Of a DNA stretch of 64,000 nucleotides, positions 18,472 to 26,860 are shown in pieces (position 1 is the stretch's first letter; each line of letters starts with the position of its first letter). The notes under the pieces were generated by a model. The model saw only the letters and a list, made by a program, of their open reading frames with translations, made no database searches and was not told the origin of the DNA. The stretch covers positions 62,001 to 126,000 of the forward strand of contig NZ_JASXSH010000012.1 in NCBI RefSeq assembly GCF_030315745.1, in the 5' to 3' direction. Origin of the DNA: Gordonia heveisoli. GTDB lineage: Bacteria > Actinomycetota > Actinomycetes > Mycobacteriales > Mycobacteriaceae. The position numbers were made by a program, and so were the translations under genes.

Positions 18472-19413
18472 TTGACTACCCCGCCCGATCCGTCGAGTGT
18501 GCGGATCGCCGGAGACTGGCAGCATCTCGACGTCCGTGCCAACGGACTGCGTTTCCACGCGGTCGAGAAGGACCATCGAGGTCTGACCGATCGGCCATTG
18601 GTGTTGCTGCTACACGGCTTCGGCGAGTTCTGGTGGGGCTGGCGGCATCAGCTCACGGCACTGACCGACGCCGGATACCGCGCGGTCGCCGTCGACCTAC
18701 GCGGCTACGGTGACACCGACAAGCCGCCCCGCGGCTACGACGGCTGGACGCTGGCCGGCGACACCTACGGCCTGGTCCGCGCTCTCGGCCACAACTCGGC
18801 GACCCTGGTCGGCAACGCCGACGGCGGTCTCGTCTGCTGGGCGACCGCAACACTGCATCCGCGTGTCGTCGACCGGATCGCCGTCGTCGCCTCCCCGCAT
18901 CCGCGGGCGCTGCGCGCGCAAGTGCTGCGCGGACGCCACCAGCGGTCGACGTTCCTGGGCGGATTCCTGCACAACCAGCTGCCACGTCTGGGTGAACGTG
19001 CCCTGACCCGGCGCGACGGCAGTTTCGTCGACGAGTACTTCGGCAGCCGATCGTCGGCGGCATGGCAGGCCACCGACGACTACGCCGAAACCCTGACCCG
19101 CAACCGCTCCGCGATCCAGATCCCCAACGTCGCGCACTGCAGCCTGGAGTATCGGCGCTGGGCGTTTCGCTCGCAGTTCCGCACCGACGGTATGCGTTTC
19201 ATGGAACTGATGAACCAGCAGCTGCACATCCCGGTGCTGGCGTTGCGCGGCACCGACGACCCGTTCATCCTCGACGACGTGATGTCGGCGAGCAGCCGCT
19301 GGGCGACACACTTCGACCTGCACCACATCGCGGGCAGCGGGCACTTCGCCCACCAGGAGCGTCCCGACGACGTCACCGAGAGGATCGTCGGACTGCTCGA
19401 GCACGACAACTGA
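18472..19413 (+). CDS. ephE: Alpha/beta hydrolase, EphE-like, atypical nucleophile elbow
   Basis: 313 residues from a TTG start (MTTPPDPSSVRIAGDW). Epoxide-hydrolase-like fold: oxyanion region LLLHGFGEFWWGWRHQ (46-60), RGYGDTDKP, late Asp in LRGTDDPF and catalytic His in GSGHFAHQERPD. The nucleophile elbow reads GNADGG (114-119) where true epoxide hydrolases have GHDWGG, so the nucleophile position is Ala116 and the Asp is displaced by one. The EphE name follows synteny with Rv3670; epoxide hydrolysis is doubtful. The start is the least certain part: a GTG at 18499 is an alternative. Confidence 0.85.
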   Translation: MTTPPDPSSVRIAGDWQHLDVRANGLRFHAVEKDHRGLTDRPLVLLLHGFGEFWWGWRHQLTALTDAGYRAVAVDLRGYGDTDKPPRGYDGWTLAGDTYGLVRALGHNSATLVGNADGGLVCWATATLHPRVVDRIAVVASPHPRALRAQVLRGRHQRSTFLGGFLHNQLPRLGERALTRRDGSFVDEYFGSRSSAAWQATDDYAETLTRNRSAIQIPNVAHCSLEYRRWAFRSQFRTDGMRFMELMNQQLHIPVLALRGTDDPFILDDVMSASSRWATHFDLHHIAGSGHFAHQERPDDVTERIVGLLEHDN

Positions 19414-19436
19414 CGCCCCCGCCGATGAACCGTCGG

Positions 19437-20630
19437 CTATTGGTGCACGCAGGTGCTGGTGCTGACTCGCTGGTTGCTGCGTTCGGATTTGGCGAAGGCC
19501 GCCTGCACCTGGGCCGCGGTGAGCGCGAAACCGGTTTCGTCGGAAGGATTCTCGGCCGCACCGAAGACGACACCGAGGACCTCGCCGGAGGTGCTGAGCA
19601 GCGGGCCACCGGAGTTGCCCTGGCGGATGTCGGCGCGGATCGCATACACCTCGCGGGTGACGTTGGCGCTGCGATAGATGTTCTCGCCGGTGTGCATGAA
19701 CTCCGAACGCACGCGCGCTGCACTGACGTGGAACGGCCCGCCCTCGGGGAAGCCGAGTGCGATGGCGTCGTCGGCGGTCTTGGCGCCGTGTTCGGCGAAC
19801 TTCAGCGCTGGAGCATCCAGACCCGGCACGTCGAGGACCGCGATGTCGGTGTTGTAGTCGAACAGCACGACTTTCGCGGGTAGGTTCTCCCCGGTCGACG
19901 TCTCGACCTCCAGCCGTTCGGTGCCGGCCACCACATGCGCATTTGTCATGACGCGTTCGGCGGACACCACGAATCCGCTGCCCTCCAACGCCTGTCGGCA
20001 GCTCGGCGCCACCCCTTCGATCTTCACCACGCTGGCCCGCGCCTGGGTGACCACCGGCAACTGTGCGAGCGCGTCGTCCGGCGGATCGACCTTGGTCGAC
20101 GGAGTGTTGAAATACGGGATCTTCGGCAGACCCGAGCTCTCCACGAGGGCTTTGAAGTCGGAGGGCAGATCCTTCAGCCATTGCGGCGAGAGCACCTCGA
20201 CACCGCCCAGCACCCGCGAGTCGTCGACCGCCTCGGCGATCTTCGGCTGGGCCGATTCGCGCAGCGGGATCGCCAGCAGACCGGCCGCCAGCAATACCGC
20301 AACCACCTGCAGTACCGATCCCACCCCACTGTCGACGGTTCGCAACGACGGGGACCGGATACCGCTGCGCGCGGCCCGGCCGAGCACCATGCCGGCGACC
20401 TCGCCGACCACGACCAGCGAGATGAGCAGGATCACCCCGACGAGCAGCCGCGTCTGCACATCGTCGAAACGCGACATCAGGTGCGGGGCGAGCAGCAGCC
20501 CGGCCACCGCGCCGAGCGCGACGCCCATGAAAGCCAGCGCGGAGGACACCGCGCCCTGCCGGTAACCACTGGCGGCCGCGAGGACCGCGAGCACGACGAG
20601 GAGAAGGTCGACCCACGTCGACCCGGTCAT
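19437..20630 (-). CDS. marP: Periplasmic serine protease MarP (acid resistance)
   Basis: 397 residues. An N-terminal CvpA-type domain with four transmembrane helices (about 5-125) is followed by a chymotrypsin-like protease domain. Catalytic triad: His232 (MTNAHVVAG), Asp262 (NTDIAVLD), Ser340 (RQGNSGGPL). Cys211 and the near-C-terminal Cys395 correspond to the disulfide that controls the mycobacterial enzyme. In mycobacteria MarP keeps the cytoplasm neutral in acid by activating the peptidoglycan hydrolase RipA. The ATG overlaps the NUDIX stop by 4 nt, in an operon nth - thioredoxin - NUDIX - marP. Confidence 0.96.
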   Translation of the reverse strand: MTGSTWVDLLLVVLAVLAAASGYRQGAVSSALAFMGVALGAVAGLLLAPHLMSRFDDVQTRLLVGVILLISLVVVGEVAGMVLGRAARSGIRSPSLRTVDSGVGSVLQVVAVLLAAGLLAIPLRESAQPKIAEAVDDSRVLGGVEVLSPQWLKDLPSDFKALVESSGLPKIPYFNTPSTKVDPPDDALAQLPVVTQARASVVKIEGVAPSCRQALEGSGFVVSAERVMTNAHVVAGTERLEVETSTGENLPAKVVLFDYNTDIAVLDVPGLDAPALKFAEHGAKTADDAIALGFPEGGPFHVSAARVRSEFMHTGENIYRSANVTREVYAIRADIRQGNSGGPLLSTSGEVLGVVFGAAENPSDETGFALTAAQVQAAFAKSERSNQRVSTSTCVHQ

Positions 20631-21469
20631 CGGGTACCGCCGGCCGGGTCGGTGGACTCACGCCCGTGTCGGTGCCCCAGCAGGTGAGCGGTCACCGCCG
20701 AGAAGCCGGTGTCCTGGCGGCTGCCGACACGTTCGACCATCTCGTCCAGCGGCCGCACATCGTCGGTATCCCATGGCCGGTCCCAGCCCGACGCGTCGCT
20801 GATCGCCGCGATGAGTCCGCCGGTGAAGCCCCAGACGAGCAGGTCGTCGACAAGGAAGGCGGGCCCCTTGTAGACCCGGCCACCCAGGATCGAGCGGCTC
20901 ACCTGGAAGCGGTTCGCCGGATCGAGCAGCCGACGCAGATTGACCCGTGCCACGCGCGCGGTCTCGCCCGCGTCGACGGCACGCACCGTGCCGGGTGTGG
21001 GCCAGTGCGCGACGACCGGCATCACGTCGAAACCCGACGGCGGTACCGGGAAGGTCGGCAGGGTGGCGACCACCTTCACCTCGGCGGCGTCGAGTGCGGT
21101 CTCCTCCCACGCCTCGCGCAGGGCGGTACCGACCGGGTAGTCGTCGCCCGGATCGGCGGCACCCCCGGGAAAGGCCACCTGTCCCGAATGCTGACGCAGC
21201 GTGGACGCCCGTTCGGTGAGGAGTACCTCGGCGTCGGCGGGTACGCCACCGGGATGATCGGGGTCGGCGTCCCACGACCCGGAGAAGAGCACCAGCACGG
21301 CGGCCGCGCGGCGATTGCGTCCGGCCAGCGAGGTCCAGCGCGCACGGTCGCCGCCACGGTTGAGGACGCTCTGGCTGACCGCGTCGACGTTGGCGGTCAT
21401 CGCGCGCAGCCACGGCGGGATCTCGGACTCGGCTACCAGCGGTCCGATCGGCATCTCACCGTCGTTCAC
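20627..21469 (-). CDS. NUDIX hydrolase, CoA pyrophosphatase type
   Basis: 280 residues. GTG start overlaps the stop of the thioredoxin-like gene (GTGA). The family signature LRQHSGQVAFPGG (91-103) precedes the NUDIX box ending REAWEE (118-123). That combination marks NudL/CoAse-type enzymes that cleave CoA or acyl-CoA to phosphopantetheine and ADP. It matches Rv3672c (273 aa). An internal ATG five codons in (MPIGPLV) is an alternative start. Confidence 0.92.
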   Translation of the reverse strand: MNDGEMPIGPLVAESEIPPWLRAMTANVDAVSQSVLNRGGDRARWTSLAGRNRRAAAVLVLFSGSWDADPDHPGGVPADAEVLLTERASTLRQHSGQVAFPGGAADPGDDYPVGTALREAWEETALDAAEVKVVATLPTFPVPPSGFDVMPVVAHWPTPGTVRAVDAGETARVARVNLRRLLDPANRFQVSRSILGGRVYKGPAFLVDDLLVWGFTGGLIAAISDASGWDRPWDTDDVRPLDEMVERVGSRQDTGFSAVTAHLLGHRHGRESTDPAGGTR

Positions 21470-22224
21470 ACCCGCACCCCGAGATGTTCGTCCACCACGT
21501 CGGCGATCTCCTCTGGACTGTGGAAAAGGCGGGGCAGGATCTTGGCCACCGTGCCGTCGGCGCGGATCAAAACCGTGCACGGGAACAGTGGCGGAGAACC
21601 GATCGCGGCTTCCACCTGACCCTTGGTGTCGAGCACGCTGGGCAGGTGCACACCGATCTCGGTGAGGTATTTCAGCACGAGAACCGGGTTGCTCGCGCCC
21701 TGTTCGGCATGTACGCCCAACACCGACACCCGGTCGCCCGCCGTCCGCGCGAACTCCTCGAAGTACGGCAGTTCCTTACGGCACTGGTAGCACCAGACCG
21801 CCCAGATGTTGATGACCAGTGGTTTACCCGCGGTCGCGACCCCGACATCGATACCCGTGCCGGTCGCCAGGCAGGGCGCGGTGACCCCGGCCAGTACCGA
21901 CTGCGCGGCCGGCGTCCCGCCGGTGTTCGGGCACGGCGCGATCTTCGCCTCGCGGTGGGCCTGCGCGAGTTCTTCGTCGCTGACCGGGGCATCGGTGGCG
22001 CGCGGCGCGCCGGCCACCGGTTCGGTGTAGCCGTCGGAATCGGAGCTGTCCTCACCCCGTGGCCAGATCGCGACGATCATCGCGATCATCACGATGACGA
22101 ACACGATCGTCCACCGGGCGGCGGGCGGAAAGCGCGACGGTCGGCGCGATGCGGCGTGGGCGGATGGGGTCTCGCCGGGAGCGCCGCTGTCGCGCGCATC
22201 GTCGGCGTCGAACTGCTCACTCAT
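21466..22224 (-). CDS. Membrane-anchored thioredoxin-like (TlpA/ResA type) protein
   Basis: 252 residues, the Rv3673c type. One transmembrane anchor at about 38-55, a low-complexity acidic linker, then an extracytoplasmic thioredoxin fold with redox motif WCYQC (Cys145, Cys148). Extra cysteines at 98 and 118 may form a structural disulfide. It could set the redox state of the MarP disulfide, since marP lies in the same operon; that link is inference. The ATG overlaps the nth stop (ATGA), fixing the start and excluding a longer reading into nth. Confidence 0.92.
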   Translation of the reverse strand: MSEQFDADDARDSGAPGETPSAHAASRRPSRFPPAARWTIVFVIVMIAMIVAIWPRGEDSSDSDGYTEPVAGAPRATDAPVSDEELAQAHREAKIAPCPNTGGTPAAQSVLAGVTAPCLATGTGIDVGVATAGKPLVINIWAVWCYQCRKELPYFEEFARTAGDRVSVLGVHAEQGASNPVLVLKYLTEIGVHLPSVLDTKGQVEAAIGSPPLFPCTVLIRADGTVAKILPRLFHSPEEIADVVDEHLGVRV

Positions 22225-23048
22225 GACGCCGACATCCCCGCCAGGTCCAGCAGATGTTCGGTCTCGGGGCCTTTCACGAGCGCGGCCGCCTCGGCTTTGT
22301 CGAGCGGGCCTTCGCCGAAGGACGGGCAATCCTTGGCCAGGATGCATACCCCGCAGGCGGGTTTGCGCGCGTGACAGACGCGTCTTCCGTGAAAGATGAT
22401 GCGATGGGACAGATCGGTCCATTCCTTACGTTCGATCAGCTCACCCACCGCGTGTTCGACCTTCACCGGGTCAGTTTCCTCGGTCCACCGCCAGCGCCGG
22501 ACCAGCCGGCCGAAGTGGGTGTCGACGGTGATACCCGGAACGCCGAAGGCGTTTCCGAGCACCACGTTGGCGGTCTTCCGCCCGAAACCGGGCAGGGTGA
22601 CCAGATCTTTGAGCTTGCCCGGCACCTCACCGTAGTAGCGTTCGACGAGCGCCTGTCCCAACCCGATGATCGAGTTGGCCTTGTTCCGGTAGAAGCCGGT
22701 CGAACGGATCAGTTCCTCGAGTTCGGTGCGGTCGGCGCCCGCGTAGTCCTGCGCGGTGCGGTACTTCGCGAACAGCGCCGGTGTCACCTGGTTGACGCGG
22801 ACGTCGGTGCATTGCGCCGACAGGATCGTTGCCACCGACAGTTCCAGCGGGTCGGTGAAGTCGAGTTCGCAGTACACATGCGGAAAGGCGACCTTCAGCT
22901 CGCGGTTCATCCGGCGCGCACGACGCACGAGTCCGAGGTGGGTCTCGGAGCGCGCACGGCTCCTCGGCCGCCGGATGCCCGAGGTCGGCGCCCCGCCACC
23001 CGCAGATGCCGACGATGCATCCGTCCCGGCCGATTTTCGTGCGCTCAC
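22221..23048 (-). CDS. nth: Endonuclease III (DNA glycosylase/AP lyase)
   Basis: 275 residues from a GTG start ([10 protein letters not shown]); the N-terminal 35 residues are low-complexity. Removes oxidised pyrimidines and nicks AP sites. The helix-hairpin-helix [12 protein letters not shown] holds catalytic Lys158, the catalytic Asp is 176 ([10 protein letters not shown]), and a 4Fe-4S cluster is bound by Cys225, 232, 235 and 241. First gene of the operon leading to marP. Confidence 0.95.
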   Translation of the reverse strand: MSARKSAGTDASSASAGGGAPTSGIRRPRSRARSETHLGLVRRARRMNRELKVAFPHVYCELDFTDPLELSVATILSAQCTDVRVNQVTPALFAKYRTAQDYAGADRTELEELIRSTGFYRNKANSIIGLGQALVERYYGEVPGKLKDLVTLPGFGRKTANVVLGNAFGVPGITVDTHFGRLVRRWRWTEETDPVKVEHAVGELIERKEWTDLSHRIIFHGRRVCHARKPACGVCILAKDCPSFGEGPLDKAEAAALVKGPETEHLLDLAGMSAS

Positions 23049-23204
23049 CCGATTCAGGTTAGCCCGATCGCCGCGCCGACCTCGCGTTGCGCACCCCGAC
23101 CAGGGCCGATTACGACGTGACCGTTCCACTCGTTGGGTAACAACTCAGTGACGTCGCCGGTCGCGATAGCGCTCTTCGTCCCCCGATTGTGTTAACTGTT
23201 CTCC

Positions 23205-23486
23205 ATGCAAGGACTACTGGCACTGCTGTTCCCGGCCGTCCTGATGCTTTTCGCCATGGCCATGGACAAGGTGCAATCCCGTCTCGACCGACTCGCGGTC
23301 TCCCGTGAACACGTCGAGGATTTCCTGGCCACCGCAGGTAGCGACGATGTCGACACGCTTGCCCGGGAGGGTATGCCCGCCGCCCTGGACGAACTGCGGA
23401 CGCGCCGCGTCACCAAGCATGAGACCGCGACCGGGGGCCGCGACGAATTCGACGAACCCCATCGATCACCGCAGCGGGCCAGCTAA
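23205..23486 (+). CDS. Small membrane protein, Rv3675-like
   Basis: 93 residues with one N-terminal hydrophobic helix (LLALLFPAVLMLFAMAMDKV). The rest is charged and cytoplasmic (SRLDRLAVSREHVEDFLATA). Unknown function; same position between nth and crp as Rv3675, which is somewhat longer. Confidence 0.75.
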   Translation: MQGLLALLFPAVLMLFAMAMDKVQSRLDRLAVSREHVEDFLATAGSDDVDTLAREGMPAALDELRTRRVTKHETATGGRDEFDEPHRSPQRAS

Positions 23487-23665
23487 GGTTCCTGTTCGGG
23501 ACGACCACCGGTGTATTACCGACCACAAACTTTCAAACTGTCGTCAGGACACGCCACCGCTGTCCCGGCAAGTGACCCATTCAACACCTACGCTAGGCGG
23601 CAGAGTAGCGTGACACCGGTCGCGCGATCTCGTGTGATCCGGATTTGATGAGAAAGGCTCCCTCG

Positions 23666-24340
23666 GTGGAAGAAGTATTGGCGCGGGCAGGCATTTTCCA
23701 GGGCGTCGAGCCCTCCGCCGTCGCGGCGCTGACGAAGCAGCTTCAGCCCGTCGACTTCCCTCGCGGACATGTCATCTTCCACGAAGGTGAGCCCGGCGAC
23801 CGTCTGTACATCATTTTGTCCGGCAAGGTGAAGGTCGGCCGCCGCTCCGCGGACGGTCGGGAAAACCTGCTGACAATCATGGGTCCGTCGGATATGTTCG
23901 GCGAGCTGTCCATCTTCGACCCGGGCCCGCGGACGTCGTCGGCGACGACCGTCACCGAGGTTCGCGCGGTCTCGATGGATCGCGACGCCCTCAAAGCCTG
24001 GATCAAGGATCGCCCCGAGATCGCCGAGCAGCTGCTGCGCGTGCTGGCCCGCCGTCTGCGACGCACCAACAACAACCTCGCCGACCTCATCTTCACCGAC
24101 GTGCCCGGCCGCGTCGCCAAGCAGCTGCTGCAGCTCGCCCAACGCTTCGGCACCCAGGAAGGTGGCGCACTGCGCGTCACCCACGACCTGACGCAGGAAG
24201 AGATCGCCCAGCTCGTCGGCGCCTCCCGCGAAACCGTCAACAAAGCCCTCGCCGACTTCGCCCAGCGTGGCTGGCTGCGGCTGGAGGGTAAGAGCGTGCT
24301 GATCGCCGATTCCGAGCGCCTGGCCCGCCGCGCTCGCTGA
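23666..24340 (+). CDS. crp: cAMP receptor protein (CRP/FNR family)
   Basis: 224 residues, the same length as M. tuberculosis Crp and near-identical in the parts I recall. The cyclic-nucleotide pocket [16 protein letters not shown] and a C-terminal winged HTH ([20 protein letters not shown]) are intact. GTG at 23666 is chosen because GAGAAAGG lies 8 nt upstream and the length matches; TTG and ATG codons 6-7 codons earlier are alternatives. Global regulator of carbon and redox genes. Sites resembling its operator occur at 13881, 15746, 35078 and 40442. Confidence 0.97.
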   Translation: MEEVLARAGIFQGVEPSAVAALTKQLQPVDFPRGHVIFHEGEPGDRLYIILSGKVKVGRRSADGRENLLTIMGPSDMFGELSIFDPGPRTSSATTVTEVRAVSMDRDALKAWIKDRPEIAEQLLRVLARRLRRTNNNLADLIFTDVPGRVAKQLLQLAQRFGTQEGGALRVTHDLTQEEIAQLVGASRETVNKALADFAQRGWLRLEGKSVLIADSERLARRAR

Positions 24341-24350
24341 GCCGCAACCT

Positions 24351-24402
24351 CGATAGACCAAGAACTCCCGTCCACACCCGGACGGGAGTTCTTCGTCTAT
24401 CG
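24351..24402. terminator. Bidirectional terminator between crp and the MBL gene
   Basis: Very long stem: CGATAGAC plus a 14-bp perfect arm AAGAACTCCCGTCC (24360-24373) pairing with GGACGGGAGTTCTT (24380-24393) and GTCTATCG, one C-C mismatch, 6-nt loop. It serves both convergent genes and includes the stop codon of the downstream one. Confidence 0.92.
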
Positions 24403-25242
24403 GTCGCGCAGATACTCCAGCTGCGCCTTGACCGACATGCGGGCGGCAGGCCACAGCTTCTTGTCGACGTCCGAGTAAACCTTGCGGACCACCTTCATCG
24501 GCTTCGCCTTGCGGGCCGCTACACCCATCTCCTCCAGCGCCGCCTGGATCTGGTCGATGCGTTCCTCACGGTGCGCCTTGTAGTAGCGCGCAACCGGTCC
24601 GAGGTCGGGATGGTCGGGTCCGTGCGCGGGGAGCAGCGTGGCACCCTCACCTTCGACGATCAGTCGATTCAGTGAGTTCAGGTAGTCACGCAGGGTGCCG
24701 TCACGAGGATCGAGCACGGTCGTACCACTACCGAGGATGGTGTCGCCCGTGATCATGGCGAGCCGGCCGTCGCATTCAACGAGGAAACTCACCGAGTCAC
24801 CGGTATGACCGGGGGTGTACAACGTCTGGATGGTCAGCCCGGCGACCTCGATGATCTCGCGGTCGCGGAGCGCCGGGGCGTCCCGACAATGTTCGTCGAG
24901 CCGGGCCCGGGTGGGCGCTCCGGTGCGCTTGTGCAGCCGGTTGATACCGCCGACGTGATCGTGGTGCCGGTGGGTGATCAGAGTCAGCGCGACGCCCGGC
25001 TGGTCGACGATGCGCCGATTGTGCTTGCCGTGCTTGGGCGGACCGGGATCGACGACCACGCATTCGTCGTGTCCGGGGGCCCGCAGCACCCAGGTGTTGG
25101 TCCCGTCGAGTTCCATCATCCCGGGGTTGTCGCACAGCAGCACCGACGCGAACGGCGTCACCTCGCGCAGCGCTCCGTACGCCGGGTGCGCGACACCGGC
25201 ATCCGGGGTGGCGGGCGAGTCGTTCGGGTCGGCACCTGTCAT
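24397..25242 (-). CDS. Metallo-beta-lactamase-fold hydrolase, Rv3677c-like
   Basis: 281 residues. Zinc-binding motif THRHHDHVGG (about 90-99), PGHTGDSVSF, GDTILGSG and LPAHGPD are all present, so the dinuclear site is intact. A C-terminal extension (RKAKPMKVVRKVYSDVDKKLW) resembles LACTB2/RNase-Z-like proteins. Substrate not predicted. Convergent with crp. Confidence 0.9.
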   Translation of the reverse strand: MTGADPNDSPATPDAGVAHPAYGALREVTPFASVLLCDNPGMMELDGTNTWVLRAPGHDECVVVDPGPPKHGKHNRRIVDQPGVALTLITHRHHDHVGGINRLHKRTGAPTRARLDEHCRDAPALRDREIIEVAGLTIQTLYTPGHTGDSVSFLVECDGRLAMITGDTILGSGTTVLDPRDGTLRDYLNSLNRLIVEGEGATLLPAHGPDHPDLGPVARYYKAHREERIDQIQAALEEMGVAARKAKPMKVVRKVYSDVDKKLWPAARMSVKAQLEYLRDR

Positions 25243-25315
25243 AGTCGCACCCTATCTGCCGGGGCATCGGCGAGTCGATGCCCCGGCCCACCCCGATCCG
25301 ATGAGCCGGATCCGG

Positions 25316-26437
25316 TCAGATGGACTCGGACTGCTCCGCAGTGCCATCGACGACGGTCGGGGTGACCTCGCTCTGCAACGCCTTGAGCAGCGCGGCTCCC
25401 TGCGTGATCACGCCGGTCATGATCTCGTTGACGCCTTCGGCGCCGTTGAACACCGTCAGGTTGGCGCCGCCGAGTCCCTTGGCCACCTCGCCGACCAGGG
25501 CGGGGAGTTGCTCGATGAGCTGCTGGTCGAGGGCGATCCGGTTGTTCTTGGCGGCCGCCGCCGACGAGATCTCGACCGCACGGGCATCTGCTTCGGCGAT
25601 GATCTGAGTACGCCGCGCTTCCGCCTCCGCCGGCTTGACGACCTCCGAGATCAGCTGCTGCTCACGCAGATCCGCCTGCGCCTTGGCGAGCTCGGACTGC
25701 TCGCGGATGACCTCTTGGTTGACCCGCGCCTCGGCGAGCGGACCCGACTGTGCCGCTTCGGCATTCGCCTTGTCGGTCTCGGACTTGATCTCGGCCCGCT
25801 TGATCGAGGTTTCCCGTTCGTAGTCGGCCTGATTACGCAACGACTCCTGCTGCGCCTTGGATGCCTCTTGCTCAGCACGCGCGCGTTCGACGGCGGCCTC
25901 GCGCTGCACTTTGGCGATGTTCGGCGCGGCGAGCGCGTTGATATATCCCGATTCCATGTCGTCGATCGACTGGATCTGGAAGGAATCGACCATCAGCCCG
26001 ATCGAGCCCATCTCCCGCTTCGACGCCTCCAGGACCTGGCGGGCCAGCGTGTCGCGTTCGCGGATGATCTGTTCGACGGTCATCGAACCGACGATCGAGC
26101 GCAGATGACCCGAGAAGATCTGTCCGGTCAGCTGATTCATCTCGTCCTCCTGTTCGGAGATGAACCGCTGGCCGGCATTGACGATGGAGACGACGTCGCC
26201 GCCCACCTTGTGAGCGATGACCGCCCGCACGTTCAGTTGGATGCCCTGGGTCGTCACACAGACCTCACGAATCTGCGCCTCGTGCATGGCCATCGAGAGG
26301 AACCGCACCTTACGGAAGATCGGCATAACCCATTTGCCGTGTCCGACAACGACGTCGAACGGGGCATTGCCCTGCGCCGACTTCTTGCCCGAGATCAGCA
26401 TTGCCTCATCGGGTTCGGGAACGTAGTAGCCGAGCAT
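25316..26437 (-). CDS. SPFH-domain / flotillin-like protein
   Basis: 373 residues. Membrane-raft scaffold family: the SPFH domain spans about 5-180 (LGYYVPEPDEAMLISGKK start, DTLARQVLEASKREMG), then a long Ala/Glu/Gln coiled coil (about 185-290) and a short Gly-rich tail. The true start is ATG 26437, 5 nt after a strong AGGAGG; an ATG five codons earlier lies upstream of that site. There is no clear transmembrane helix, so membrane association would be peripheral. An NfeD-like OB-fold gene lies upstream, the usual flotillin partner. Confidence 0.92.
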   Translation of the reverse strand: MLGYYVPEPDEAMLISGKKSAQGNAPFDVVVGHGKWVMPIFRKVRFLSMAMHEAQIREVCVTTQGIQLNVRAVIAHKVGGDVVSIVNAGQRFISEQEDEMNQLTGQIFSGHLRSIVGSMTVEQIIRERDTLARQVLEASKREMGSIGLMVDSFQIQSIDDMESGYINALAAPNIAKVQREAAVERARAEQEASKAQQESLRNQADYERETSIKRAEIKSETDKANAEAAQSGPLAEARVNQEVIREQSELAKAQADLREQQLISEVVKPAEAEARRTQIIAEADARAVEISSAAAAKNNRIALDQQLIEQLPALVGEVAKGLGGANLTVFNGAEGVNEIMTGVITQGAALLKALQSEVTPTVVDGTAEQSESI

Positions 26438-26580
26438 ATGCCCCTCCTGCATTTCGGCCGCGGAAGATCGAGCCCCACTGGTCCGCGGCGACGGAACTTC
26501 CTTCGCGAGGTCATCCTACGGTGACGAACCGGAGGTGTCGGTCGGTCGGGCGACGTGGGACGATCCCCTCCGTCCGCCGA

Positions 26581-26790
26581 TCAGAACGCCAGCGGTACCC
26601 AGCGCTCGACGTCGACGATCCGGCCGGGCAGGACCCCGACGACCAGCACCGTCGCGTCGAGAGCGACCGGTTCGGCGGATCGGGCCAGGTAGCGCTCGGT
26701 GCCGCCGCCGACGGACAGTTCGACCTCCCCCAGCGATTCACCGCCGCCGATCGCCAAGACCACCACACCCGTCGATCCGATCACGTCCAC
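26581..26790 (-). CDS. Minimal NfeD-like OB-fold protein
   Basis: 69 residues from a GTG start. The pattern GSTGVVVLAIGGGESLGEVELSVGG (given in short pieces: GSTGVVVLAIGG; GEVELSVGGGTERYLARS; LDATVLVVGVLPGRIVDVE) matches the beta-strand rhythm of the NfeD C-terminal domain (GxxGxAxxxLxPxGxV...GxxVxVVxVxGxxLxVE). It lacks the protease and membrane parts of full NfeD. It precedes the SPFH gene on the same strand with a 143-bp gap. Assignment is by pattern plus context. Confidence 0.68.
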   Translation of the reverse strand: MDVIGSTGVVVLAIGGGESLGEVELSVGGGTERYLARSAEPVALDATVLVVGVLPGRIVDVERWVPLAF

Positions 26791-26860
26791 CGTCTCTCAC
26801 CGCCGATCGTCGGCCCACCGCCGGGGCACGACTCAACCGTAGACACCGCCGAACAAAACG

